The position numbers and the translations under genes were made by a program. A DNA stretch of 64,000 nucleotides. It comes from Streptomyces agglomeratus (GTDB lineage Bacteria; Actinomycetota; Actinomycetes; Streptomycetales; Streptomycetaceae). Under the pieces are notes generated by a model, which was given only the letters and a program-made list of their open reading frames with translations, searched no databases and was not told where the DNA came from. The stretch covers positions 1,365,001 to 1,429,000 of the forward strand of contig NZ_MEHJ01000001.1 of NCBI RefSeq assembly GCF_001746415.1, written 5' to 3'. Shown in pieces: positions 50,635-59,454 of the stretch. Every line of letters starts with the position of its first letter. Position 1 is the stretch's first letter.

Positions 50635-51673
50635 AGTCGGCGTATGCGTCCTTGATCTGGTCGGCGGACAGGTTGAGGTGCTCCAGGATCGTGAAGCGTC
50701 CCGGGCGGGTCTGCGGCGCGTACTCGACGGCCTTGACGAACTCGTCGACGCTGAACCCGATCTCCTCCGGCAGCACCGGCAGGCCGTGCCGGTGCAGCAC
50801 CTCGGCGAAGAGGCCGGACTGCTCGTGCGCGCCCCGCAGGTGCATGGCGAAGGCGGCGCCGATGCCGACCTGCTCGCCGTGGCTCGCGGCCCGCTTGGGG
50901 TACAGCAGGTCGAAGGCGTGGCTGATCTCGTGGCACGCGCCCGACGAGGGCCGGCTGTCGCCGCTGATCGACATGGCGATGCCGGACAGCACGAGGGATT
51001 CGGCGAGGACCGTGAGGAACTCGTCGGTGCCGACCCCGCCGGGGTGGCGGAGTACGGCTTCTCCCGCCGTACGGGCCATGGCGGCGGCCAGTCCGTCGAT
51101 CGGCTCGCCGTGGAGGCGGTGGGACAGCTCCCAGTCCGCGATCGCCGAGATGTTGGAGATCGCGTCGCCGATCCCGGACCGGATGAACCGGACCGGGGCG
51201 TCCCGGATCACATCGAGGTCGATGACCATGGCGATGGGGGTCGGGACGCCGTACGAGCCGCGGCCGTTGTCGTTGTCCAGGATGGACACCGGCGAGCACA
51301 GACCGTCGTGCGAGAGGTTCGTCGCGACGGCGACCATCGGCAGGCCCACCCGCGCGGCCGCGTACTTCGTCACGTCGATGATCTTGCCGCCGCCGAGGCC
51401 GACCACGGCGTCGTACCGCTTGCCCTTGATCCCGTCGGCCAGCCTGACCGCGGAGTCGATGGTGCCGTCGGCGACGGAGTACCAGTCGGCCCCGGGCAGC
51501 ACCGGCGCGAGCTTCTCGCGCAGGGCCTGGCCCGAGCCGGGGCTGGTCGCGATCGCCAGCTTGCCGGACGCGGAGATCCGCTGGTCGGCCAGCAGGCCGG
51601 CCAGGTCGTCCATGGCGCCGCAGCCGATGTCGACGACGACCGGGGACGGGATGAGCCGGGTCAGTACTGGCAC
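50612..51673 (-). CDS. Iron/zinc-containing alcohol dehydrogenase, glycerol-1-phosphate dehydrogenase-like
   Basis: A 353-residue dehydrogenase of the EgsA/AraM type. NAD-binding GLGGGKIIDVTKYAA (about 93), NLSHDGLCSPVSI, and metal ligands in SGACHEISHAFD (about 244) and ASHGEQVG (about 263), with IGDAISN. Known relatives make sn-glycerol-1-phosphate from dihydroxyacetone phosphate; others act on other polyol phosphates. GTG 51673 overlaps the nucleotidyltransferase gene by 13 bp. It probably supplies the alcohol phosphate of the pathway. Confidence 0.88.
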   Translation of the reverse strand: MPVLTRLIPSPVVVDIGCGAMDDLAGLLADQRISASGKLAIATSPGSGQALREKLAPVLPGADWYSVADGTIDSAVRLADGIKGKRYDAVVGLGGGKIIDVTKYAAARVGLPMVAVATNLSHDGLCSPVSILDNDNGRGSYGVPTPIAMVIDLDVIRDAPVRFIRSGIGDAISNISAIADWELSHRLHGEPIDGLAAAMARTAGEAVLRHPGGVGTDEFLTVLAESLVLSGIAMSISGDSRPSSGACHEISHAFDLLYPKRAASHGEQVGIGAAFAMHLRGAHEQSGLFAEVLHRHGLPVLPEEIGFSVDEFVKAVEYAPQTRPGRFTILEHLNLSADQIKDAYADYAKAIGS

Positions 51674-52398
51674 GCGATCTCACGGCCCTTCGCGAGGTCC
51701 TCGTGGTTGTCGATCTCGACCCACGTCACTTCGCCGATAGGCTCCACGTCGACGGTGAAGCCGCGGTTGACCAGCTCCTGGTAGCCGTCCTCGTAGTAGA
51801 GGTCGGGGTCGCGCTCGAACGTCGTCTTCAGCGCGTCGGCCAGCTCCTCGGCGGCCTCCGGCTCGATGAGCGTGACACCGATGTACTCACCGGTGGCGGT
51901 GGCCGGGTCCATCAGCTTCGTGATCCGCTGGACGCCCTTGCCGTCCTGCGTGATGACCTTCATCTCCTCGTCGGCGAGGTTCTTCACCGTGTCGAGGGCG
52001 AGGATTATCTTCTGGCCCTTGCCTCGGGCGGCGAGCAGCGTCTTCTCGACGGAGACCGGGTGGACGGTGTCGCCGTTGGCGAGGATCACGCCCCGCTTGA
52101 GGACGTCACGGGCGCACCACAGGGAGTAGGCGTTGTTCCACTCCTCGGCCTTGTCGTTGTCGACCAGGGTGATCTTGAGGCCGTACTTCGCCTCAAGGGC
52201 CTCCTTGCGCGCGTAGACGGCTTCCTTGCGGTAGCCGACGACGATGGCGACCTCGGTCAGGCCGACCTCGGCGAAGTTGCCCAGGGTCAGGTCGAGGACG
52301 GTCGTGTCACCGTCCACGGGCACCAGGGCCTTCGGGAGGGTGTCCGTGTAGGGACGCAGACGCCGGCCGGCGCCGGCAGCCAGTACGAGGCCGATCAT
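51661..52398 (-). CDS. Sugar-/alcohol-phosphate nucleotidyltransferase
   Basis: A 245-residue GT-A-fold nucleotidyltransferase. The signature LAAGAGRRLRPYTDTLPKAL (about 6-25) is complete, followed by NGDTVHPVS and metal-binding VEIDNHEDL (about 231). The short length and the neighbourhood favour a CTP-using enzyme making CDP-alcohol, like phosphocholine or inositol-phosphate cytidylyltransferases; this is inference. ATG 52398 overlaps the DUF5941 gene by 4 bp. Confidence 0.9.
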   Translation of the reverse strand: MIGLVLAAGAGRRLRPYTDTLPKALVPVDGDTTVLDLTLGNFAEVGLTEVAIVVGYRKEAVYARKEALEAKYGLKITLVDNDKAEEWNNAYSLWCARDVLKRGVILANGDTVHPVSVEKTLLAARGKGQKIILALDTVKNLADEEMKVITQDGKGVQRITKLMDPATATGEYIGVTLIEPEAAEELADALKTTFERDPDLYYEDGYQELVNRGFTVDVEPIGEVTWVEIDNHEDLAKGREIACQY

Positions 52399-54182
52399 GC
52401 GGGTTCTCCTTCGTCATGTACTGCGGGTGCTCCGGAGGACACCCAGAAGCGGATGGACTCCGTGAGCACCACGAGCGCCACGGCCACAGCGAGGGCCGTG
52501 AGCGCCAAGGTGAGGTCTGTGTTCTGCGTCGCCAGGAGCGTGGTGAGTACCACCACCACGAGCGTCCGGCCTTCGTGGCCGCCGATCGTCCGCACCAGCC
52601 AATGGGGCGGCGCGCCTGTGCCGCCCCGGATGCGGTACACAGTGTCGTAGTGATGGTAGGCGACGGCCGACACCAGCCCGAAGGCCGCCGGCAATGCCCC
52701 GTCCACCTCCGAGCGGGCGGCGAGGATGAGGACCGTGCCGTACTCCGCGGCCCGGAAGACGGGCGGGACGAGCCAGTCGAGGGCGCCCTTGAGGGGGCGC
52801 GCGACGGCTGTGCCCGAGAGCACGGCGTACAAGACCGCCGCGATGATCACCTGGGGGCTGCCCACGGGCTGGGTGAGCGCCGCGACCACGAGGGCGACGG
52901 CGCCGACGGCGGCGACGGCCGGGGCGGTCCAGGCGCCCTTGAGGCGCGGCCCGCGGGCCGCGACGGCCTGGGCCACCGGTCCGCTGTCGGCCAAGTCCGC
53001 GAGCGCCTGCGCGGCCCGGTCGGTGCGCCGTGCCTTGCGGGTCAGCGAGCGCAGGACGCGGCCGGCCGTGGTGTAGAGGGCGGCGAGCGCGCAGCCGACG
53101 AGCAGGGCGTAGAAGACGATCCGCGGGGTCGTGACCGCGGTCAGGACCGCGATCATCGCCCAGCGCTCGCCGATCGGCAGGACGATCATGCGCCGTACCC
53201 AAACCGTCCAGCCGACGCTGTCGAGCCTGTCGGAGAGCGCGGCGGTGGGGCTGGTGTTGGACTCGGCGTCGTGGTTCGCCTCGTTGAAGGAGAAGTCCAC
53301 GACGTGGCGGCAAGTCTGGAGCACCATCGCGCCGAGCGCCAGCGCCCACACGTCGTCGCCGCCCCAGGCGGCTCCGAGCGCGAGGCCCGCGTAGTACGCG
53401 TACTCCTTGGCGCGGTCGAAGGTCGCGTCGAGCCAGGCGCCCATCGTCGAGTACTGGAGCGAGTAGCGGGCGAGCTGCCCGTCGGTGCAGTCCAGGACGA
53501 AGGAGAGGAGCAGCAGCACGCCGGCCGCGACGTAGCCGCCGCGGGTGCCGGTCGCCGCGCAGCCGGCCGCGATCAGCGCGGTGATCAGCGAGGCGGTGGT
53601 GACCTGGTTGGGGGTGAAGCCCCGGCGGGCGCACCAGCGGGCGAGGTAGCGCGAGTACGGGCTGACGCAGAAGGTGGTGAAGAAACCGTCGCGGGACTTC
53701 ACCGCCGTACGCAGCCGTACGGCCTCCTCGTCGACGGCGGCGACGGCCGCGCGGGCGCGCTCGCGCTCGTCCTCGCCGGTGGCGACGACGGCGACCAGCG
53801 AGCCGAGCTCCGGGCGGCGCACGTCGGCGCCGTCCGCGTCGAGGGCGGCGGCGACGGCGTCCGGCCCCGCCACGGCGTCCGGCCCGGTGGCTCCGCGCAC
53901 GGCGCGGGCCAGCGCGGCGCGTGCCTCGGGCTGCGCGGTGAGCGCGCCGGGGGCCGCGGCGGCCGGGAAGCGGGGGTCGGTGAGCGCGAGGCGCAGCGAG
54001 TGGACGTGGCCGACGAAGCGCGGGTCGACGAGGGCGACCCGCTCACCGGCGGGTGTCGCGTCGAGGAGCTTCGCGGTCTCCTCCGCGTCGGCGGCGGACC
54101 GTACGTCGAATCCCAGCGACCGCAGATCGCCCTCGAGCGGCGATCCGGGTACCGGCGGACCGGTGAGGATGGCGGTCGACAG
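52395..54182 (-). CDS. DUF5941 protein with a CDP-alcohol phosphotransferase domain, CTG start
   Basis: A 595-residue protein, first gene of the operon. The N-terminal part (about 1-170) is soluble; then a CDP-alcohol phosphotransferase domain with its full motif (DCTDGQLARYSLQYSTMGAW, LDATFD) and many membrane helices. The frame continues upstream of the GTG at 53900 with strong coding character (reads STAILTGPPVPGSPLEGDLR) to a CTG at 54182 that has AAGGAG 9 nt upstream and an in-frame TGA three codons before. I read that CTG as the start. The overlap with the next gene is 4 bp. Confidence 0.8.
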   Translation of the reverse strand: MSTAILTGPPVPGSPLEGDLRSLGFDVRSAADAEETAKLLDATPAGERVALVDPRFVGHVHSLRLALTDPRFPAAAAPGALTAQPEARAALARAVRGATGPDAVAGPDAVAAALDADGADVRRPELGSLVAVVATGEDERERARAAVAAVDEEAVRLRTAVKSRDGFFTTFCVSPYSRYLARWCARRGFTPNQVTTASLITALIAAGCAATGTRGGYVAAGVLLLLSFVLDCTDGQLARYSLQYSTMGAWLDATFDRAKEYAYYAGLALGAAWGGDDVWALALGAMVLQTCRHVVDFSFNEANHDAESNTSPTAALSDRLDSVGWTVWVRRMIVLPIGERWAMIAVLTAVTTPRIVFYALLVGCALAALYTTAGRVLRSLTRKARRTDRAAQALADLADSGPVAQAVAARGPRLKGAWTAPAVAAVGAVALVVAALTQPVGSPQVIIAAVLYAVLSGTAVARPLKGALDWLVPPVFRAAEYGTVLILAARSEVDGALPAAFGLVSAVAYHHYDTVYRIRGGTGAPPHWLVRTIGGHEGRTLVVVVLTTLLATQNTDLTLALTALAVAVALVVLTESIRFWVSSGAPAVHDEGEPA

Positions 54183-54432
54183 ACGAACTCACTCCTTGGC
54201 GCTGGGCAGGGGCTGGCCTTGCGTGGCATGCGGCATTTCCGGCCCGGCACGGGCTCGAAGGCATGTCGGCAGAGGCTATCGGATGTACGGAAGCGGGAAT
54301 TCACGGCCCGTTAACGCCCCGATAAGACCGGACCGGGACCCGGGCGGCCCACCGAGATCATCTTGGTCGATGGGTACCCCGCCCCACAAACCGCGACCGC
54401 CGGTGGTCCCCGGACGCCCTAGGGTGGCCGTT

Positions 54433-55416
54433 ATGACATGGCTGATCACGGGTGGGACGGGTTACATCGGCGCGCATGTGGCGCTGACCATGGCGGCGGC
54501 GGGTGAGCGGGTGGTCGTCCTGGACGACGTCTCGTCCGGGGTGCCGGAGCGCCTGCCCGCGGACATCACGGTCGTACGCGGCTCGGTGCTGGACCGGGAA
54601 CTGCTCGACCGTACGCTCGCGGGCCACGAGGTCACGGGTGTGGTGCATCTCGCGGCGAAGAAGCAGGTCGGGCAGTCGGTCGAGCAGCCGCTGCTCTACT
54701 ACCGGGAGAATGTGTACGGGCTCACAGTGCTGCTGGAGGCCGTCGCGGCCGCCGGGGTGAAGCGCTTCCTCTTCTCCTCCTCCGCCGCCGTGTACGGCAT
54801 CCCCGAGGCGGAGCTGATCTCCGAGGACGCTCCCTGCGTGCCGATCAATCCGTACGGCGAGACCAAGCTGGCGGGTGAGTGGCTGGTGCGGGCCGCCGGG
54901 CGGGCGCACGGCTTCTCCACGGCGTGCCTGCGCTACTTCAACGTGGCCGGCGCGGCGAGGCCGGAGCTGGCCGACACCGGGGTGTTCAACATCATCCCGA
55001 TGTTCTTCGACCGGATCACGCGCGGTGAGGCGCCGCGGATCTTCGGGGACGACTATCCGACGCCCGACGGCACCTGTGTCCGTGACTACATTCACGTCTG
55101 TGATCTCGCCGACGCCCATCTCTCGGTCGCGCGGGCGCTCACCGCGCGCGACGAGCAGACGGACATGACGTTCAACATCGGACGCGGCGAAGGCGTCTCG
55201 GTGCGCGAGCTCGCCGAGCTGGTGGGCGAGATCACCGGTTCCTCGCTCGTTCCGGTGGTCGAGCCGCGCCGTCCCGGTGACGCGGCGAAGGCGGTCGCCT
55301 CGTCCGACCTGATCGCCAAGGAGCTGGGCTGGACGGCCGGGCGAGGGGTGCGCGAGATGATCGCGTCGGCCTGGGAGGGCTGGCTCCTCCGGCACCCGGA
55401 AGCCGCCCGGAACTGA
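54433..55416 (+). CDS. galE: UDP-glucose 4-epimerase
   Basis: A 327-residue short-chain dehydrogenase-fold epimerase. NAD-binding TGGTGYIGAHV (about 7-17), catalytic SSAAVYG (about 115) and YGETK (Tyr and Lys, about 140), and YFNVAGA. It interconverts UDP-glucose and UDP-galactose and could feed sugars to the polymer operon, from which it diverges. ATG 54433 has AGGGTGG upstream; the frame upstream of it overlaps the DUF5941 gene and is spurious. A strong terminator follows. Confidence 0.94.
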   Translation: MTWLITGGTGYIGAHVALTMAAAGERVVVLDDVSSGVPERLPADITVVRGSVLDRELLDRTLAGHEVTGVVHLAAKKQVGQSVEQPLLYYRENVYGLTVLLEAVAAAGVKRFLFSSSAAVYGIPEAELISEDAPCVPINPYGETKLAGEWLVRAAGRAHGFSTACLRYFNVAGAARPELADTGVFNIIPMFFDRITRGEAPRIFGDDYPTPDGTCVRDYIHVCDLADAHLSVARALTARDEQTDMTFNIGRGEGVSVRELAELVGEITGSSLVPVVEPRRPGDAAKAVASSDLIAKELGWTAGRGVREMIASAWEGWLLRHPEAARN

Positions 55417-55426
55417 TCGTGTCATC

Positions 55427-55460
55427 GCTCTGACCTGCGGGCATTTCCGCAGGTCAGAGC
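55427..55460 (+). terminator. Terminator hairpin after galE
   Basis: GCTCTGACCTGCGG (55427-55440) pairs perfectly over 14 bp with CCGCAGGTCAGAGC (55447-55460), loop GCATTT. It lies 11 bp after the galE stop. Confidence 0.85.
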
Positions 55461-55559
55461 ATATGACAACGGTGTTCAGTCCCGTGTTGCACATACCCCC
55501 CGCCCGTAGTTCACTGGCACCTCGGACAGACCGTTCACACGACCGGGGAGGCGTCCTTC

Positions 55560-56501
55560 ATGGGGGCTGGGCACGATCACGGGCATACGCACGGTGGGCC
55601 GCCGCCCACCGGCACGGCCGCCGCCGCGTACAAGGGGCGGCTGCGTATCGCGCTCGGCATCACCCTGACCGTCATGACGGTCGAGATCGTCGGTGGTCTG
55701 CTGGCCAATTCGCTGGCGCTGATCGCGGACGCGGCCCACATGGCGACGGACGCGCTCGGACTCGCGATGGCGCTGCTGGCGATCCACTTCGCCAACCGCC
55801 CGGCCACCGCGAAGGCCACCTTCGGGTATGCCAGGGCCGAGATCCTCGCCGCGCTCGCCAACTGTCTGCTGCTGCTCGGCGTCGGCGGCTTCCTCCTCTT
55901 CGAGGCGGTCGACCGCTTCATCACCCCGGCGGAGACCAGGAGCGGTACGGCGATCGTCTTCGCCCTGGTCGGTCTCGTCGCCAACATGATCTCGCTGTCC
56001 CTGCTGATACAGGGACAGAAGAACAGCCTCAATGTGCGCGGCGCCTTCCTGGAGGTCGTCGCCGACACCCTGGGCTCGGTCACCGTGCTGGTCTCAGCCG
56101 GCGTCATCATGGCGACCGGCTGGCAGGCCGCCGACCCGATCGCGTCCCTGGTGATCGGCCTCATGATCGTGCCGCGCACCTGGAAGCTGCTGCGGGAGAC
56201 GCTGAGTGTGCTTCTGGAGATCGCACCCAAGGGTGTGGACATGACGGAGGTACGGGAGCACATACTCGGCCTGCCCGGCGTCGACGACGTGCACGACCTG
56301 CACGCCTGGACGATCACCTCGGGCATGCCGGTCCTGTCCGCGCACGTCGTGGTCAGCCAGGACTATCTCGACTCGGTCGGGCACGAGAAGATGCTGCACG
56401 CCCTTCAGGGCTGCCTCGGTGACCACTTCGACGTCGAGCACTGCACGTTCCAGCTGGAGCCGAGCGGTCACGCCGAGCACGAGGCGAGACTCTGCCACTG
56501 A
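55560..56501 (+). CDS. Cation diffusion facilitator family transporter
   Basis: A 313-residue metal/proton antiporter. The His-rich N-terminus (HDHGHTHGG) precedes six membrane segments; metal-site residues are in ALIADAAHMATDALG (about 53-67) and VVADTLGSVTVLVSA (about 168). The C-terminal cytoplasmic domain (VREHILGLPGVDDVHDLHAW) is present. It exports Zn(II) or a similar ion. GGGGAGG precedes the ATG. The gene stands alone. Confidence 0.93.
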   Translation: MGAGHDHGHTHGGPPPTGTAAAAYKGRLRIALGITLTVMTVEIVGGLLANSLALIADAAHMATDALGLAMALLAIHFANRPATAKATFGYARAEILAALANCLLLLGVGGFLLFEAVDRFITPAETRSGTAIVFALVGLVANMISLSLLIQGQKNSLNVRGAFLEVVADTLGSVTVLVSAGVIMATGWQAADPIASLVIGLMIVPRTWKLLRETLSVLLEIAPKGVDMTEVREHILGLPGVDDVHDLHAWTITSGMPVLSAHVVVSQDYLDSVGHEKMLHALQGCLGDHFDVEHCTFQLEPSGHAEHEARLCH

Positions 56502-56573
56502 GCGGGGCGGGACTGTTAAGGTCTTCGCAGAGACGTTCGGGTCTCGGGGACACGATGAGGGGAGCTGAGGTTG

Positions 56574-56642
56574 ATGACCGTCACGGTCGATGCTGCTGCG
56601 AGCAGTGTCCGGTTCATCCTCAATTCCCGGGCTCTCGGCTGA
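56574..56642 (+). CDS. Possible 22-residue leader peptide
   Basis: ATG 56574 opens MTVTVDAAASSVRFILNSRA (plus LG, then TGA). It has an excellent ribosome site (GGGGAGCTGAGG, ending 3 nt before ATG), better than that of the following methyltransferase (TTG start). No homology is recognised. It may be a leader peptide or small protein upstream of the methyltransferase, which starts 114 bp later. Confidence 0.4.
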   Translation: MTVTVDAAASSVRFILNSRALG

Positions 56643-56756
56643 CCCCTTCCTCGCGATCGTTTTCTTCGCATCGTTTTCATCGCGATCGTTCGCGTCGATC
56701 CTTCGCGCCTTTCGCGGCGCGTCGGCCGGAGCCCTCTGACCAAAGGGTTTCCCACG

Positions 56757-57512
56757 TTGACCGACAACGCCATGTTCGAAGCTTTCATGACCCTGCACCG
56801 CGGGCTTCCGCGCCAGGGCCCCGGCTCCGACCGCACCACCCGCCACCTGCTCTCCCTCGCCGGACCTCTGCCGCGGCGTCCGCGCGTGCTCGACCTGGGC
56901 TGCGGCCCCGGCCGGGTCTCGCTGCTGCTGGCGGCGGAGTACGGGGCCGAGGTGACGGCCGTCGATCTGTACGCGCCGTTCCTCGCCGAGCTGCGCGGCG
57001 CCGCCGAGGCGCGCGGGCTGAGCGGTTCGATCCGTACCGTCGAGGGTGACATGGGCGAACTCCCCTTCCCCGACGGGGTGTTCGACCTCGTCTGGGCGGA
57101 GAGTTCCGCCTACAGCATCGGCTTCGACACCGCATTGCACAAGTGGCGGCGCCTCGTCGCACCCGGCGGCGCGCTCGTCGTCACCGAGTGCGAGTGGACC
57201 TCCGGCGAGCCGTCACTCGGCGCCCGCGCGTTCTGGGACGCGAACTATCCCGCGATGCGCGACCGGTCCGGGAACACGGCCGCGGCCGTCGCGGCCGGCT
57301 ACGCCGTCCTCGGGGTGTACGAGCAGCCCGACAGCGACTGGGACGAATACTACGTCCCGCTCGGCGCCCGCGCCGACGCGGCGGACCCCGCCACGCCCGG
57401 AATGGAGCAGGCGCTCGCCCTCACCCGCGAGGAGATCGCCGTGCGCGCGGACCACGGGACGGAGTACGGCTACACCGGCTATGTACTGCGGCCCTCCGCG
57501 GTCCTGAGCTGA
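56757..57512 (+). CDS. Class I SAM-dependent methyltransferase
   Basis: A 251-residue methyltransferase. SAM-binding LDLGCGPGRVSLLLA (about 45-59), acidic end of strand 2 VDLYAPF and motif IV FDLVWAESSAYSIGF. It lacks membrane segments and the substrate is unknown. A TTG start at 56757 begins the coding region (TDNAMFEAFMTLHR); its ribosome site is poor, and an ATG four codons downstream is an alternative. Confidence 0.85.
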   Translation: MTDNAMFEAFMTLHRGLPRQGPGSDRTTRHLLSLAGPLPRRPRVLDLGCGPGRVSLLLAAEYGAEVTAVDLYAPFLAELRGAAEARGLSGSIRTVEGDMGELPFPDGVFDLVWAESSAYSIGFDTALHKWRRLVAPGGALVVTECEWTSGEPSLGARAFWDANYPAMRDRSGNTAAAVAAGYAVLGVYEQPDSDWDEYYVPLGARADAADPATPGMEQALALTREEIAVRADHGTEYGYTGYVLRPSAVLS

Positions 57513-57518
57513 CGCGCC

Positions 57519-57553
57519 GTCCGCCCCCGCCGCTTCGCGCGGCGGGGGCGGAC
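57519..57553 (+). terminator. Terminator hairpin after the methyltransferase
   Basis: GTCCGCCCCCGCCG (57519-57532) pairs perfectly with CGGCGGGGGCGGAC (57540-57553) around CTTCGCG. It starts 7 bp after the methyltransferase stop. Confidence 0.85.
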
Positions 57554-57634
57554 ATGCGGCACGTTCCGCGAAGTACGGACAAGACGCTTTTGTACGGCAG
57601 ACTTGGACGCCGGGTACCGAAGCGAAGGATGGTC

Positions 57635-58228
57635 ATGCCGAGCACACCAGTCACCGCCGCGAACAGCTCGTCGAACGGCACAGCGGAAGAGATCCTGCTC
57701 GAGCTGGTCGACGAGGACGGCAACACCATCGGCACCGCGGAGAAGCTCTCCGCGCACCAGGCTCCCGGCCGCCTGCACCGCGCCTTCTCGGTCTTCCTCT
57801 TCGACGAGACGGGACGGCTGCTGATCCAGCGCCGCGCGCTCGGCAAGTACCACTCCCCCGGCGTCTGGTCCAACACCTGCTGCGGCCACCCCTACCCCGG
57901 GGAGTCGCCGTTCGCCGCGGCCGCCCGTCGTACGCACGAGGAGCTGGGCATCTCCCCGTCGCTGCTCGCCCAGGCGGGCACCGTCCGCTACAACCACCCC
58001 GACCCGGACTCCGGGCTGGTCGAGCAGGAGTACAACCACCTCTTCGTCGGGATGGCGCAGAGCGCGCTGCGGCCCGACCCGGAGGAGGTCGGCGAGACGG
58101 CTTTCGTGACGCCGGACGAGCTGGCCGAGCGGCACGCGCGGGCGCCGTTCTCGGCGTGGTTCATGACCGTGCTGGACGCGGCGCGGCCGGCGATCAGAGA
58201 GCTGACGGGCCCGGCCGCGGGCTGGTGA
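57635..58228 (+). CDS. idi: Isopentenyl-diphosphate delta-isomerase, type I
   Basis: A 197-residue Nudix-fold isomerase. The catalytic Cys is in SNTCCGHPYPGES (about 75) and the catalytic Glu in VEQEYNHLF (about 128), with the Nudix-like AARRTHEELGI. It interconverts IPP and DMAPP and so supplies terpenoid synthesis, including the hopanoid genes in the window. ATG 57635 has AAGGA 7 nt upstream; an ATG 6 nt before it is less well placed. The 3' end overlaps the convergent anti-sigma gene by 35 bp. Confidence 0.94.
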   Translation: MPSTPVTAANSSSNGTAEEILLELVDEDGNTIGTAEKLSAHQAPGRLHRAFSVFLFDETGRLLIQRRALGKYHSPGVWSNTCCGHPYPGESPFAAAARRTHEELGISPSLLAQAGTVRYNHPDPDSGLVEQEYNHLFVGMAQSALRPDPEEVGETAFVTPDELAERHARAPFSAWFMTVLDAARPAIRELTGPAAGW

Positions 58229-58673
58229 CGGCCGCACCCGACAGCGGCAGTGCGACCCAGATGACCTTGCCGCCGGTCGCGGTGTGCTCGATGTCGCACA
58301 CCCCTCCGGCCTCGGTGGTGATCTCCCGCACGAGCAGCAGGCCACGCCCCCCGGTCTGCGCGTAGTCACGCTCCAGCGCCTTGGGCCGGTACGGATGGTT
58401 GTCCTCGACGGACACCCTGATCCACTCCGTGCCGATCGCCACCTCGACGGCGAGCTGCGGGGAGAGCAGCGCCGCATGGCGTACGGCGTTGGTCACCAGC
58501 TCGGAGACGATGAGCAGCAGGTCCTGCACCAGATCGTCGTGGACGGGTACGCCCTGCCTGTTCAGCAGATCGCGGACCGCGTGTCTGGCTTCCGGTACGG
58601 AGGCGTCCGCCGCGGGGGCGGTGAAGCGCCAGACTCCTTCGTACCCTGCCGGTGCGTCTTCTCTCGTCACCAC
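58194..58673 (-). CDS. ATP-binding protein, RsbW/anti-sigma-factor-like HATPase
   Basis: A 159-residue HATPase_c protein of the RsbW/SpoIIAB type widespread in streptomycetes. The N box is SELVTNAVRHAAL (about 57), followed by VSVEDNHPYRP and GGRGLLLVREI. It may bind an anti-anti-sigma factor, possibly controlled by SpoIIE-type phosphatases such as the one at 1046. The GTG at 58673 is used (a second GTG follows directly). Confidence 0.88.
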   Translation of the reverse strand: MVTREDAPAGYEGVWRFTAPAADASVPEARHAVRDLLNRQGVPVHDDLVQDLLLIVSELVTNAVRHAALLSPQLAVEVAIGTEWIRVSVEDNHPYRPKALERDYAQTGGRGLLLVREITTEAGGVCDIEHTATGGKVIWVALPLSGAAVTSPRPGPSAL

Positions 58674-58768
58674 GCATCGAAGTGTTGAGAACCCGGAGAG
58701 CCGGGCCCCGTCACTGAACAGAAGTCAGCCGCATTCGACAGATTCTGACGGCTTGGCCCACGATGACG

Positions 58769-59370
58769 TCAGCTCTGCGTCTCTTCCTGATCGGTCGACG
58801 GCCTTGACGTGACCATATTGACCATCTGACGGCCACCCGTTCCGATCGCGATCAGGCCGAGCCCGTCGAAGAGCAGCGCGAGCGAGAAGAAGCAGCCGAG
58901 TACGTACAGACTGCTGTGCGGCCAGTCCAGGAGCACGAGGACTCCGAGCAGCAGGCCGAACGCGCCCTGCACCAGCGTCCAGCCGAACTGCGGCCCCGCA
59001 CCACCACGCTGCCCACCAGCCTGAAGACGCCGCCGGTCAGGAAGAGCAGTGCCGCGAACATCGTCAGTGCCTCGGCGGTGCCCTCGGGGTGGCGGATGAC
59101 GACGATTCCGGCCGCCATGTTGAGGGCGGCGACCACGACACCGAGCCAGAAGAAGTTCGAGCCGCGCGACTGGACCGCCTGGAGGAGCCCGACCAGGCCG
59201 CCGACGAGCAGCAGCCAGCCGAAGAGGATCATCGAGGTGAGGGTGGCGACCGCCGTGTAGACGAGGCCGACGATTCCTCCCAGCACGAGAACCGCGCCGA
59301 GGACGGTCAGCCGGCCGAAGCCGCGGCTCAGCTTCCTGGCCTCGGGTGTGTCTGCTGCGCGACCGGCCAT
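58769..59370 (-). pseudogene. HdeD/DUF308 family membrane protein, apparent frameshift
   Basis: A coding region of about 200 residues interrupted once. From ATG 59370 (with GAAGGAG) the frame reads MAGRAADTPEARKLSRGFGR and several DUF308 helices up to GSVVVRG. Just there (about 58990-58998) it leaves frame; the third frame continues as QFGWTLVQGAFGLLLGVLVL, then DWPHSSLYVLGCFFSLALLF and a normal C-terminus. A single missing C would restore it (GGCCG versus GGCCCG). It may be a pseudogene, a sequencing error or recoding. HdeD-like proteins affect acid resistance in E. coli; the role here is unknown. Confidence 0.8.
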
Positions 59371-59454
59371 GAGCGACTCCTTCACACGCGCCAGTGTCCG
59401 CTTCTCGGCCCCTTCTTGATCATAGGTTCGTACCGTCCGGATAGCATCCGGCGC

